64,000 bases of DNA, taken from NCBI RefSeq assembly GCF_025602895.1, contig NW_026516208.1, positions 310,001 to 374,000 on the forward strand, written 5' to 3'. A model generated the notes under the pieces. That model had not been told where the DNA came from, did not search any database, and worked only from the letters and a program-made list of their open reading frames with translations. Shown piece by piece: positions 1 to 11,166 of this stretch; within the stretch, counting starts at the first letter, position 1, and the number at the start of each line of letters is the position of its first letter. The position numbers and the translations under genes are program-made. Origin of the DNA: Polychytrium aggregatum. Taxonomy: Eukaryota; Chytridiomycota; Chytridiomycetes; Polychytriales.

Positions 1-75
1 CCGTCGAGCTGAGCTTGGTAAACCGCACCCATTCACATTTGCAACCAGGAGTCGATCCGACGCCTCTTTCTGTCC

Positions 76-780
76 ATGTCCGTGCCCATGTCTTTCGAAG
101 ATGGGGAACCAGGATCTAATGCTGATGCTCTTCTCGATCCCGATACCGCCGTCTACGCCGATGGGCCATCTGCATCCGCCCCTCTCATCTCCCCATCGCG
201 ATCGGATACCCTTTCGTAGCCCCGGATTCGGCCAGATGACCTCAACCCCAAGATCACCGTGACTATCAAGGTGCTCAAGTCGACGACCCCTCCTCTGACC
301 CTGACACTCTCTCAGTTTGACTTGATCCGCAAGCTGAAGCAGCAGGTCTCGAATGCCCACAAGATCCCTGTCGACAGCATCCGACTGGTTCTCTCCGGCA
401 AGGCTCTGCACGATTTCCGCTCGCTGCTCGACTATGACGTCAAGTCTGGGGCCACCATTCATCTCCAAACCAAAGCTTCCACCGGCACAGAGGCGAGCGA
501 GTCAGCCACAGACCCGGTCGGCCCGGTTCTCGACCGGTCAGCGCTGGAGAGCGAGGCCGAGGCCGCCAACAGGGAACAGGAACGCTCCGACGCAGCCCTG
601 GCCCAGAAGGGACTGTCTCCTGACTTCTGGAAGTCAATCCACGAGCTTATTGGCCGCGAGTTCGAGCATCCGGCCGATGCCAAGAAGGTCTACGGCGAGT
701 TTGTCAAATCGTACCTGAGCTCCATTTCCCGTGTGTCGCCCAGCGACCGCCAGGGCATCCTCACCGCCGCCCAGGTTTGA
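76..780 (+). CDS. GET5: GET5/UBL4A-like ubiquitin-like protein
   Basis: Adaptor of the GET/TRC pathway, which hands tail-anchored membrane proteins from the ribosome-side chaperone SGT2 to GET4 and GET3 in the cytosol. The frame carries an N-terminal ubiquitin-like beta-grasp (from TIKVLKS to the TIHLQTKAS strand), a Glu/Ala-rich linker, and a C-terminal helical segment starting near SPDFWKSIHELI. That segment aligns by eye with the C-terminal dimer (TUGS) domain of human UBL4A. The conserved frame opens at a GTG (259), so the start must lie upstream. An in-frame ATG at 76 (second at 88) reads to a TAG at 217-219. A small intron of about 151-219, ending in a good pyrimidine-AG, would join it in frame, but its GTCTAC donor is weak. 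The stop is at 778-780. Family call is firm; the 5' end is not. Confidence 0.8.
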
Positions 781-1244
781 ACCCGCTGGCACCCGAGCTC
801 GCCCATGACCGACCCAAACGCCGATTCAAATGGTCGCCCGAGAGCCTACAGTGGCATCAAGTGACGGGACAATCTCTCGCCCAGAATAAAACCATTGTCG
901 AACACAATCCACAGCCTCAGTGCCCAAACGCAGCTCCTCGCGATGCTGCTGCTTCGTCGTTCACCTGCGATCTGGAACAAGAAACGCCAGCAGGAGACCA
1001 ATGGTACTGCGGCAGAGATCCGGGAGGGTGTGCAATCTATGAAAACTGAGACACAGCAATGAAATGCCCAGCAGCGAGGCATCAGCAAGCTGGAGCCAGT
1101 GATTGTGTCAGTTGAAGCCAATGGCGTAACATATTGGGCACTTCAAAGTCTGGATTATCTCGAATAGGGATGGTACAACAAAGTATGAGGTGGACTACAG
1201 GGCGGATGACTCTGTCAAGTGGAAGCCGTCCAGCGGATATGGCA
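781..1244. other. Convergent 3' intergenic gap
   Basis: Space between the stop of the GET5-like gene and the stop of the membrane-protein gene on the other strand. It should hold both 3' untranslated regions. The short open frames here have no recognisable content. Confidence 0.5.
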
Positions 1245-3394
1245 CTAGACGAACAACACTCGGACGCTGCCACTGCTGGTGCTGACTTTCATCCGACTCG
1301 CGCCGGTGCTGATGTTGCCAGATATATGCTGCGGTGTCGAGCCTGGGTCGGTCACGAACGAAGGGCCTTGGATCTGGATCTGGCCGCTGGAACTGGTGCA
1401 ATCGACGGCGCCCGAGAAGGGGCCACGGGCCTGTACGCTCACGTTCCCGCTGATGGTCGAGAATCCCAGATCCAGCGGCGAGAGCCCACTTTGTGGGAAC
1501 GTCATCTGGACATTGACACTGCCGTCGGACGAGACGTGCCTCATGCTGCCAGCGACGGCAAACATTCCGGCGACATTGCCCGACTGTGTCTGTAGAGAGA
1601 CATTCGTGGCCGTCAAAGTATCCTGGCAGACACAGGAACCATGAGTCGTCAGTCTGCGGCGTGTTTGCCAGGGGTCGACACAGATGCAGTTCCTCGGCTG
1701 TGGAACCCCGTTGGCGAGTTGTTCCATACCCACCTCGACTTGAATTATCCCGGTCACCGTTTGGAGAGCGATGCTCTGAGCCGTGACGGACTGTGATGTG
1801 GCAGGACCAGGTCGGCAGTTAGCAGGCGGTTGACGAAATGTGCACAAAGCCGCCAGATAAGCGCAGAGAGCCGTGATTTGTACCGTGAGGTCGATTACAC
1901 CAGATGTTGTCACGAAGGAAACTGACGATCCCTGGAAGGTCTGTTGATGATCACAGTCGTCATTAGCCACAGTAAAAAGCGTACGCAGTACTGTCCACAA
2001 TCTCAGGATCGAGCATGGGATGCTGCGAACCACTCACCGAAACAACGATGTCGCCACCGCCGGAAAATAGCGAAACCTTCGAGCTTGATGACAAGTCGGC
2101 GCGCTGAAGAACCAGATGTGTCAGAGCTCGCTGAGCGGCATTTTTGAAGCGCGTTCGTCCCCGCACATAGTCTGCCTTGTGAGTGTCTCAAATAGCCCTG
2201 TAGTGCCTCGAAGCAGCATTGATATTACAGCCGCTTCCATGCGATCCTGCGGAAGGCGGCTGCTTGACTGACTACTGCAAACAAGAGAACTGACCTGCAC
2301 GATGATGGGTGCAGTGCCTGCTGTCACTTGAAAGTTGCAAAAGGACTGCGATGCCACCAAGTTGAAGATATTGATGTTGCCCGAAGTTCCGGTCACGGTG
2401 ACGTTGAGCGGCCGGGTCATTTTCCGCGGAAACTCGACTTTGACTGCCACAAAGAGCGTCTGGATCATGGGCCAGGGCAGCGGGCCCTGGACGGCAAACG
2501 ATAGCTGTGGCTGAGTGACGATCGAAACTGTAGTCTGGTTGATCAGATCTTTGAGAGAGGTGTGGAAGTGATAATACAGACGAACGCTCTCGTCGCTGAA
2601 GTTGTGGCTTGTCAGGGTGATGGATGTGTCCTAGAAACCATATGAGATCGGCGGCCTTGAGCATGGTGACCAAAAACCCAGACGGCATATCCCGATGGGA
2701 GAGCAAAGCCATACCAGCGGGTCCAAAATTGTGATCGAGACTCCTGTAATATTGGTGGCGACGACAGGAATCTGGTCGGGGTACCAAGGATAGCGGCCCG
2801 TCGGCGTCAAATCCAGCGGTGTTTCGAATTCGTACTGGGGCTTGAGATCGGGGCTCGTTGGCCAGTGGTAGCTGACACCGTGATCGAGAAGCTAGCAACA
2901 TTGATCGCCAGAGTTTTTTCAATCGACCGTACCAGGCACTCTCGGGCCCGCGGGTGAGTCACTTCAAGCACAGACTCCCACAGACGACCAGCACGAGGTG
3001 ACGAGCCATCCATTCGCCCTGCACTCACATTCAGGATGTACAGGCCGACACCGACGCCAATGCCGAGGATGGCGATGACGACGCCTATGATGATGCATCC
3101 GCAGCGACGACGGCGATTGCGCCAGATTTCCCGCCGCATTCGCCTTTCCTCGACCTTGGGGTCGAACGGCGAGGGTGCGACGACGACCGAGAGCGGTCTG
3201 CAGGGCTCATCTTCATGGACGGGTGTCTGCAGGGGCGGGCTCGGGTCAGAGGAGGGGCCGGGCAAGTCTTGATCTGCACGGAACCCAGACACAGCCGAAC
3301 TCGGAGGCGATTCTTGGCGGTATGCGGGGAGGCTTTCACCCTCAGCCGGCTCTGGAAGGTCTGGCAGCGCCTTCTCGAACTTGACGTGGCTCAT
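1245..3394 (-). CDS. Single-pass membrane protein with DUF4097-like SG-repeat ectodomain
   Basis: No named ortholog recognised. The start chosen is the ATG at 3394-3392 (residues MSHVKFEK); the frame also stays open to 3481. The N-terminus is a Pro-rich tail of about 90 residues followed by an Arg-rich patch (RREIWRNRRRRCG). One strong membrane helix follows (IIIGVVIAILGIGVGVGLYI), so a type II topology with the long C-terminal part outside or lumenal is likely. That part ends in many S-G-[NDSQ]-[VI] turns (SGNVAGM, SGNVSVQ, SGQIQIQ, SGNISTG, SGSVRV), as in DUF4097/putative-adhesin beta folds. Exons placed: 3394-3029, 2891-2715, 2630-2295, 2175-2038 and 1931-1245, all joined in phase 0 with good donors (GTGAGT, GTATGG, GTCAGT, GTGAGT). 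The last exon could hide a further intron. Function unknown. Confidence 0.68.
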
Positions 3395-3596
3395 AGACTC
3401 GGCAGCAGACGACAGTGGCGGCGATGGCAGGTCGGGAGATGCCAAAGGACAGCTGGCAGCAGCTCGCCTGGGAGAGACCAAGGAGGTCGAGCTGGTTGCT
3501 CGTGCGCACGCTCGGTTGGTTCATACAGGAGCGGACAACGGTGCGACGCCCACTGCGACCTCGGCGGGTCCGTGTAACCGCGTCTTGGATACCGCG

Positions 3597-3658
3597 CCGA
3601 ACGAGATGCGAACGAGGTGCGAACGAGATGCGAACGAGGTGCGAACCAGAGGTGAACG
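3597..3658. repeat. 11-nt tandem repeat (gcgaacgagrt)
   Basis: About five slightly varied copies of an 11-nt unit alternating gcgaacgaggt and gcgaacgagat. It lies upstream of the membrane-protein start on the minus strand. Confidence 0.75.
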
Positions 3659-3882
3659 AAACACCCAGATGCTGCAGATGAATCCCACGCAAGTAGTGAC
3701 TGCTACCGCAACGATCGACAGGCTGCGAGCGAGGCGACCGCCACTCCAGTGTCCCAGGAGCACCGCGAATGCAAATGCGATATGCATGTGTGTATTCGGC
3801 CAATGAAATGGCCACCAACTACACCCGGGCTCGCTCGCTTTGCTTGAGCCAGCACTCACGAGTCACAGAGTGCAAGCCCAGT

Positions 3883-5341
3883 CTAGAGAATGTCCCACAG
3901 GTCCTCGAAGGCATTGCACTGGTGGTTGTCAAGTAGCAGGTGTCAGCGGCAGGGACGGCGCAAGTGTGGAAGAGGAAGTCGGGACTCGACCAACTCCATC
4001 TCCGCTTTGTCCCAGCGACCGACTTTCATCCAAATGTTGCTTACCAGCTTGCCACAAGTGACTGACGCCGAGAGCGGATATTCAGAGATTGAGATTTTTT
4101 CGTCAACAATCTCGTCGGCAAAGTTGTCGGGGCCGTGGGCCAGCGCGCCGATAAAGAACACCACAGGCTCATCAGAGTTCAATGTGGTGACCCAGTTTGA
4201 GATTTTGACGGTCGCAACATCAGCGGACATGGCTGCGGCGATCCGCACGCACATATACATCAGAGAAGAAGCGCCGTGTCAGAGTCGGTGCTGCTGTTCA
4301 CAGGAGGCGCCTGCCACTGTCCCGGTGACTAGCAACACACTTACTGATCTTGCGGCAGTTCGGCGGGAGATGGTCCAGAATGGGATTCTTGATGACCTTC
4401 AGGAGCTTCTCCGGCCCGTTTACTGATCGGATACTCAGTTTGTGTAGCAGTTGAACTGAACGTGGATTGGTTTCCGCAAATGTTAGGATTGCGCTAGCTC
4501 ACCCGAGACGGATGCAGCGGCTCAAGGGTTGAAGGTGTGCAATGCCACTCGCTCAGCATCGCTGAAATGGACAAGCGACACTCACCCATCAGGCCGCAGA
4601 AACGCTTGAATGTACGGGGAATACGGACGTGTGGGTTGACTTCGATGAGCACGTTTTTGGTTGTGTGGATGTATACCTGCAGCAGACCAGCCTTGTTCAG
4701 CGGACTGTCGAGGAGGGTCAAGAGACACTGGACAAACAGAGCGGAGAAGCGCTGTCAGCTGGTTTCCGGGAGAATGGCTTCTGTTCCACGATAGGTGATC
4801 CCGCATGCAAATTCCCGCCATAGCCGCTCATAGTCTACGCATTTCGAGAGTCCCAGCCCAGATCGTTCGTGATGACTCGTTTCCCATCGATGGTGTGGGT
4901 GGAAAGGCAATCCGCGCAGACACAACAGGGCCAATCGTTCCAGAATACGCATACAGTCGGTCTCAATGTTGCCGCTGTATGCCAGATGCCTTGCACCCAC
5001 AGGAACTCCTCCGACCACCAGACAGAACGCATATTTACTTGGTGTGTGATATCCGGTCTCGACTCGGATATGTCGCGGTTGTGCTTCTTGAGGATGTGGT
5101 GGTGGTCGTCACAGTTGAGCAGGGCGTAGTGGCCCTCCTTGCCTTTGCCGAGCTTGACCGTCTCCAGCGACGCCGCCTCGAGGACGACAATCAACCGCCG
5201 GGCCGAGTTCTTCTCGAGGGTGGTCTTTGGGAGTTTCGGGGGCCGATCGGGCTGCAGATGCTGCATGATGGAGATCCGGGGAGGGGGTGGTTGCGGGCGG
5301 GTGGCGGATGTATCGGGCTCGGGGTTTGGCCTTGGGTCCAA
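3883..5341 (-). CDS. EMG1: EMG1/NEP1 18S rRNA pseudouridine N1-methyltransferase
   Basis: SPOUT-class methyltransferase of the small-subunit processome; the family methylates N1 of a pseudouridine in 18S rRNA and is needed for 40S assembly in the nucleolus. Five exons join in frame: 5341-5039, 4727-4586, 4455-4345, 4232-4045 and 3918-3883, giving about 259 residues, the usual family size. Family stretches include [39 protein letters not shown] then [41 protein letters not shown] and [12 protein letters not shown]. The last exon is only 36 nt and supplies the C-terminus [11 protein letters not shown]. The start may be the ATG at 5341 or the inner one at 5266. It is divergent from BUB3, about 400 bp away. 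Confidence 0.96.
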
Positions 5342-5345
5342 CAGA

Positions 5346-5405
5346 GGTGCTTGCTGGTGCTTGCTGGTGCTTGGTGCTTGCTGGTGCTTGCAGATGCTTG
5401 CAGAT
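5346..5405. repeat. gcttgctggt tandem repeat upstream of EMG1
   Basis: Imperfect copies of gcttgctggt, then gcttgcagat, just upstream of the EMG1 start on its strand, in the EMG1-BUB3 divergent spacer. Confidence 0.7.
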
Positions 5406-5747
5406 ACGCTGCTGTCCTGGTGCTGCGTCCGTCTCGGTGTGATGCGCTATCGATGCCACGGCGAGCCAATTGCCCCGGTTTGTGTCTGCAGGATCGACCG
5501 CATCAACACTGGCAAGAAAAAAGTTGGCCGCGGGTAAATGAATGAGGCCATATGCCCATATCGGGACAAATCAGATAGCCGCGCTGTGGCCGGCCATGAC
5601 GCCGTGCCATCCGTCCCAGATCCCAGCCCTCGCGATCGCATCGTCCTCTGGCCGCGGCGTCGTCTGAGCTGCACCGTCCTCTGGCCATCACCAGGCACCC
5701 AGCATCCACCCGATCCCGCCCCGCATCCGTCTCGAATCCGCCCGGAA

Positions 5748-7736
5748 ATGACCTCTGCGCAAGACCTCGAGATCCGGCAAAACTCGCCCACCGACGGCAT
5801 CTCGTCGCTCATCTTCTCGCCAACAGACCCGAACCTGCTTCTGGTCGCCTCCTGGGACAAGCTCGTCCGTCTATACGATGCCAGCACCGGCGACATGCTG
5901 ACGCACTACTCGCACCGCGGGCCCGTGCTCGATGTGGCGTTCTCGCAAGGCTCGGATGTCTTCAGTGGCGGACTTGACCGGGTGTTGAAAATGTAGTGTA
6001 ACTGACCAGGCTTATGGGATCATCAGGAGCTTTCTGGGATCAACCAGGATGCGATCGTCTGGAATCAGCAGAGATCATTGAGGATCATCGAGGATCGCTG
6101 TGTCTGTGGCTGAGCCAGATCTGGCTGGTGCATTTGATCGTGCCGCGAGCACGACGTTCGTCTGGGAAGGGTCCTGGGCATGCTCCTGACTGCCACCGGG
6201 CATGGAGCCATGACTCAACTCCCCTTGCAATCTTGGGACTAAACTGCTGGATCCACCATGCTCCGCCTCCGATCTCCCCTCTCCGCAGGAAGGACATCCA
6301 GAGTCCGACCGAAAAGGTGCTCGGCTCGCACGAAGACGCCATTCGGTGCGTTCACTTTAGCAAGGCGACAGGTAGGCTCCAGACTTGCGCGCACACATAG
6401 GGGGCAGCTCCACCGCCGACGGACTACGTCCACATTTGAGGCGGAGCATGGGTGGATCGGTCAACAACGATGAGTCGGCGAGACTGATGGATTGCCTAAG
6501 GCGTCCAACCCAGAGTGCCGACGCTGCGGGTTTCTTGCATCCAGACCCCGACTCACACTCTTTCCGAATCTCCCTCCAGGCAACGTCATCACCGGCAGCT
6601 GGGACAAGTCCGTTGCTCTGTGGGACCCCCGGTCAGAAACGGCAAAGATCGCATCCTACGACCAGTCCCAGACGGTCTATTCACTCGATAGCTGCGAGCA
6701 CAATCTCGTGGTGGCCCTTGCCAACCGCATTGTGCACATCTATGATCTGCGGAACATGAGCGAGCCTGCCCAGGTCCGGGAAAGCTCCCTGAAGTACATG
6801 ACTCGTGTGGTTCGGTGCTCGCCCGACGGCAAAGGTATGTCGCCTCCCATGGCCAGGGCGTGCACATGCTCCGAGAGCTGGAGCCGACGGGGAAGACTGA
6901 CTTCACCGAGGCCGCTGTGATGCACAAAGGCAATGACACTGACGACATCTCGTTGTCGACCGCGACTGCCAATATGCAGGCTACGCCATCAGCTCGATCG
7001 AGGGACGAGTGGGGCTTGAGTTCTTTGACCCCTCACCCGAAGTGCAGGCAAAGAAGTACGCCTTCAAGTGCCATCGCAAAGTGGAGAACGGAGTCGAATA
7101 CGTATACCCCGTCCATGCTCTCGCCTACCATCCTGTGTATGTGGCCGGGCCATATCTCGGTGTGCTGTCGAGACCGCATGGCGTCGTTCGCACAAATGCA
7201 GCCAGAGCCCTGTCGACATTGCCGTGGATGGGCATTCTGTTGCATCCACCGATCCCCTCGCTGTTGAGTTGCATGCTGATGCGTGACCGGGTTCGATTGT
7301 ATGTAGGTACGGGACATTTGCCTCGGGCGGCGGCGATCATGTCGTCAATATCTGGGATGGCGCAAACAGGAAGCGACTCCGCCAGTACGCCTCGCCCTAC
7401 GAGACCAGCATTGCAGCGCTGTCATTCAACTCGACGGGCACGATGCTTGCCGTTGCTGCGAGCTACACCTTTGAAGAGGGCGAGAAAGAGTAAGTACTCG
7501 AGCCGCGCCTTTCGATGCTGTGGATGACCGATGTTGTGTGGCGTGATCATGGAAACACTTTTGCTGAGCTCGGCAAAGCAGAGGTCGCCGTGTGATTCTG
7601 CTTGCAGACCACGGAATGCCATCTCACCCGTCTCTCGTCTCCTGCACTCGATGCATGTTCTGCCAGCCATCCTCCGGACAAGATCTTCATTCGCACCCTC
7701 CTCGAAGGCGAGGCCCGCCCCAAGAACTTTCAGTAG
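5748..7736 (+). CDS. BUB3: BUB3 spindle-checkpoint WD40 protein
   Basis: Seven-bladed WD40 protein that binds phosphorylated MELT motifs of KNL1 and brings BUB1/BUBR1 to unattached kinetochores. Start ATG at 5748 ([11 protein letters not shown]). Six exons: 5748-5992, 6289-6371, 6580-6834, 6980-7136, 7307-7489 and 7667-7736. They reconstruct family landmarks: [40 protein letters not shown], the very conserved [16 protein letters not shown] joined across an intron, [16 protein letters not shown], and a C-terminus [14 protein letters not shown]. All junctions keep frame and use GT-AG. The frame is open upstream to 5538, but that part does not resemble the family. A RAE1-type relative is less likely because of the ISSIEGRV segment and the C-terminus. 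Confidence 0.95.
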
Positions 7737-8383
7737 TAGCAAATCTCGTAGATTATATTCAGATAACATGAGAACACTGCCCCATTTGCATCGAGCATGT
7801 AGTTTTGATAGCCTGCGTCCATTGCAATCCATTCTCCGCACTCGCCTTGCGCGGTGATTGTGTTGCTCTTGGACACGCTGGAGACGGATGCAGCCTTTCC
7901 CAGAGATTCATGGCCAGTGCGCGATAGTTTGAGGCAACATTTGTTCGCTCTGTCTTGCTTGGTGCGGATGCCGTCATCCTGTCGTTGGCGATAGAGTTTG
8001 CATCATCCTGTCTCGGCGGCGGGTGGCTTGCTCCAGCGCCGTCCCCCATCCCTTGAGCCCAGAGTTCTTCCGCCTGGTCGGCTCATGCCAAAACACGCTC
8101 TGGCTGCGAGCCGATGCACTTTTTTTGCCACGCCTGCCAAGGCATCATCCTCGTCTTAGATCTCGGCCAAGGGCTCAACAAACCGCAGCTGACCCTCCTC
8201 TGGCCGATCACCAGCTCCCATCGGTGCTCTGGAGCTCTCCACCCCCTCTGCCATCAGCCCAACCAACGCACCAACGGGCCAGCCCTGTCAGCCACCGCTC
8301 TCCCCCTCATCCGAACCCGCATCGGACTGATCGCCAAACTAGCCCCTGTCTCGACCCTTGCTCTGCTGCTCGATCCCATCAAC
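7737..8383 (+). other. Intergenic spacer, BUB3 to FAD gene
   Basis: About 650 bp between tandem genes. The frame of the next gene is open from 8114, before its likely ATG, but that part has no conserved content. Expected to hold the BUB3 3' UTR and the downstream promoter. Confidence 0.4.
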
Positions 8384-10792
8384 ATGGCTGCCGCTCCACA
8401 ACAGGGCTCAACGGCCCCGCCCTCGTCCTCGTCCTCTGAACCTGTCAAGGTTGCCGTCATTGGCTCTGGCCTCGCCGGTCTGACGACGGCCTTTCTGCTT
8501 TCATCTCTGCAAGACGACATCACCCATGCTCGTGTCTTTGAGGTTCATCTGTTTGAAAAGTCAAGCTCCCTGGGCATGGACTCGGCGTCGATTCCGGTGC
8601 CGTGTGAATGCTCAGATTGTGCCTCATCGGACAAAGCCAAGGATTCCGAGGCTCTCAAACAGCCCTCCGAGCCACACCAGACGGGCCGCATTGACGTCCC
8701 CATGAGAAGCTTCTTTCCAGGTATGGCCTGGGGTGGTGCCTGATCACGCCGGCCTGGCTCGACTGCTGCTGCTGCTGCTGCTGTGCTTGAGCAAGTCGCT
8801 TGAGCGAGTCGCTTGCAAGGCTTGCTTGTGCTGGCAAGCCGTGGAGATCGTATCGGGTCAAGGACATCTGGACAAGCCATTGCCATTGCTCCGTTGTCGT
8901 TGCCCGTTGCTCTATTGCGAGCTACACATCGGCTGTGGCATGCGTTGCGCTTGGCTCGCCATATGTCGCCACTGTCTGTACATCTCTCTTGACAGTCTAT
9001 TCCTCTACCCCTCCCCTTATCTCTTCTGAATGTCCCGGCAGAGTATTACCCCGTCCTGACCAAGGTGTACAAGTATCTGGGCATCACCACCCAAGTGACC
9101 GATAACTCCATGTCGTTCTTCAATCTTGCCAACAACCCATCAGAGCCAACCGAGTTCTTCCCCCTCCCCAGCACTTTCCCCCACAACAACCCACTGTCGC
9201 CCTCGGCGTCGCCCGCCCTCTCCAGGGGCTCCAATGGAAACGAAAGCAAGCAGCCTTCTGGCACCAAGCCGGCAGCAAGCGGTACCAACCATGCCTACTT
9301 TACATTCTCGACGCACTACATCCCCTTTACCAACAACACCTTCAGCACGCCTGATCTGCCGTCGCTGTTCCTGCTGCTGACCCATCCGCTCGCCTTTCTG
9401 GGATTCTGGGTCCGGATCGTGCGAGTGTGTCTGGACTATCTGCGTCTGCTGGCGATCTCCAAGTGGGCCTACTCCCGCAACGAGCTGCTGACCTACCGCC
9501 CGGGACAGATCTCGAGCGAATCGCCGTTTGCCTCCATGACCGTGGGCGAGTTCTTCCGCAAGTACCGGTTCTCGAACGAATTTGCGCGTGACGCATTTCT
9601 GCCGCTCTTCTCGGGTGTCTGCACCTGTTCGTTTGCGTCGCTGGAGCAGTTCCCGGTCGCGGCTGTGCTTGGTAGGTGATGGCTCTGCCGTCGTTTTGTT
9701 TCTGTTTGCAGAGTGAGGTATCTGGTCTATGGCGCGCTGAAGGCAAAAATTTTCGGATTTGCAGCTTGGCATCGACAGCGCATCCGCGAAAGTGGCTCCT
9801 AGTGCATTTGGTCTGCCAGGGGCGGCGAGTCCTGCGCCAGTCCGCTTCCTTGGTATCCAGTACCGAGAGAACCATGGTCTTTCTGCACAAGATGTCTCCT
9901 ACTCGCCGCTGATCCTTCGCCTTTCTCTCTCCACTTGACAGAGTACGTCGCTCGCTGCATGCCCTTTGGCCGTATGTCGTTCGTGGACTGCGGGATCAAC
10001 ACCGTCTGCCACAAGCTCTCTCGCAATGTCGATCATGTTCATTTGTCGACCAGGATCGTGCGGGTCGAGCCATTGGTATCACCCAAGCCCAAGCTGTCGC
10101 CCTTTGGCACCCCGCTGGTGCGAGTCGAAACCGACCAGGGCAAGGTCTTTGAGTTTGCTCATGTTGTCTTTGCGACCCAGGCCAACCAGGCCGCACAGCT
10201 CCTGAGGCAGAGCTCACAGCAGGCCGGGTCGGATGCGGCCGACTCTGCTGGTGACTTTGATCATGCCGAGCAGGACCAGATCAAGACCCTGGACCGGTTC
10301 AAGTACGAGCGATCCCTGGTGGTTTGCCACACGGACGAGTCGCTCCTGCCCGCCAATCCACTGCTGTGGAGGTGCATGAACTTTGCTCATGTTCAGCGAT
10401 CGGACCCATCCTTGTCTCCCAGCAGCCGTGGCGACGAATCCAGCATCTCGTACTCGCCTCAAGACGTCAGCATGTGCACACACTACATCAACATATCCCA
10501 GCCCAACCTGCCCCGGCGCATCTTCCAGACCACAAACCCCATCATGATGCCCGATCCCGAGAAGCAGATCCACTCCACTTGGTTCGAGCGTGCCGTCGTC
10601 ACCTGGGACAGCATGATGGCGATCGATGATCTGAACATGCTTCAAGGCAAAGGCCAGCGGTGGTTCGTGGGCTCCTATGCCTATCCGGGCATTCCTCTCC
10701 TCGAAGGCTGCGTCGTGACAGCGATTGATGTTGCGCAGGGGATCGCTTTGGCCTGTGGCGGCCGACGACTGGTTCCCGAATGGGAGCGTTGA
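8384..10792 (+). CDS. FAD/NAD(P)-binding amine-oxidase-like flavoprotein
   Basis: Rossmann-fold flavoprotein of the NAD(P)-binding/amine-oxidase group, closest in my memory to the COG2907-type predicted FAD proteins found in bacteria and fungi; substrate unknown. Start ATG at 8384 (MAAAPQQGS). The dinucleotide motif VAVIGSGLAGLTTAFLL begins about 22 residues in and is followed by an acidic strand end (HLFEKS). Three exons: 8384-8720, 9043-9671 and 9942-10792, with introns of 322 and 270 nt, each splitting a GAG codon. The middle exon has a hydrophobic stretch (LPSLFLLLTHPLAFLGFWVRIV) that may be a membrane-contact helix. The C-terminus (WFVGSYAYPGIPLLEGCVVTA) matches the FAD-contacting end of the fold. 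The long insert between GMDSASIP and RIDVPMRSFFP is lineage-specific. Confidence 0.82.
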
Positions 10793-11166
10793 ATGCTCGC
10801 GACTGTCGTCCTGGGAGGGATTTTGGCACGGCAGCATGTGCATGCAATCAGACAAATATAGCACATACGTGCGTACAGGGTTTCTTTGATCTCTGCGTCT
10901 GTCCCTGGGCACTGAGGTACTCTCTGCAATCTGGCTGCGAATCGCTTCCATGCATTCGCACGGTGGAGCGAACCGGGGGCGGATGGCGCATCACGTGTCA
11001 TGCCTGTCTCCAACAGCCGACACCAACAGCAGCCGTCGCTCTGGCGGCATCATCCACCATCATCACCACAGCCAACTGACCGACCCACAGCCGACAGGCC
11101 CAGAGGAGCGACAGGACTATCACGCAGCCGTGCACAAGCACCGTCACAAGAAACACAGCACATACG
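10793..11166 (+). other. Intergenic spacer, FAD gene to PPIL3
   Basis: Short gap expected to carry the upstream 3' UTR and the PPIL3 promoter. No feature recognised. Confidence 0.4.

Noticed and set aside
8114-8383. Upstream extension of the FAD protein
   Set aside because: The Rossmann motif normally lies near the N-terminus; the ATG at 8384 gives this and the extension has no conserved content.
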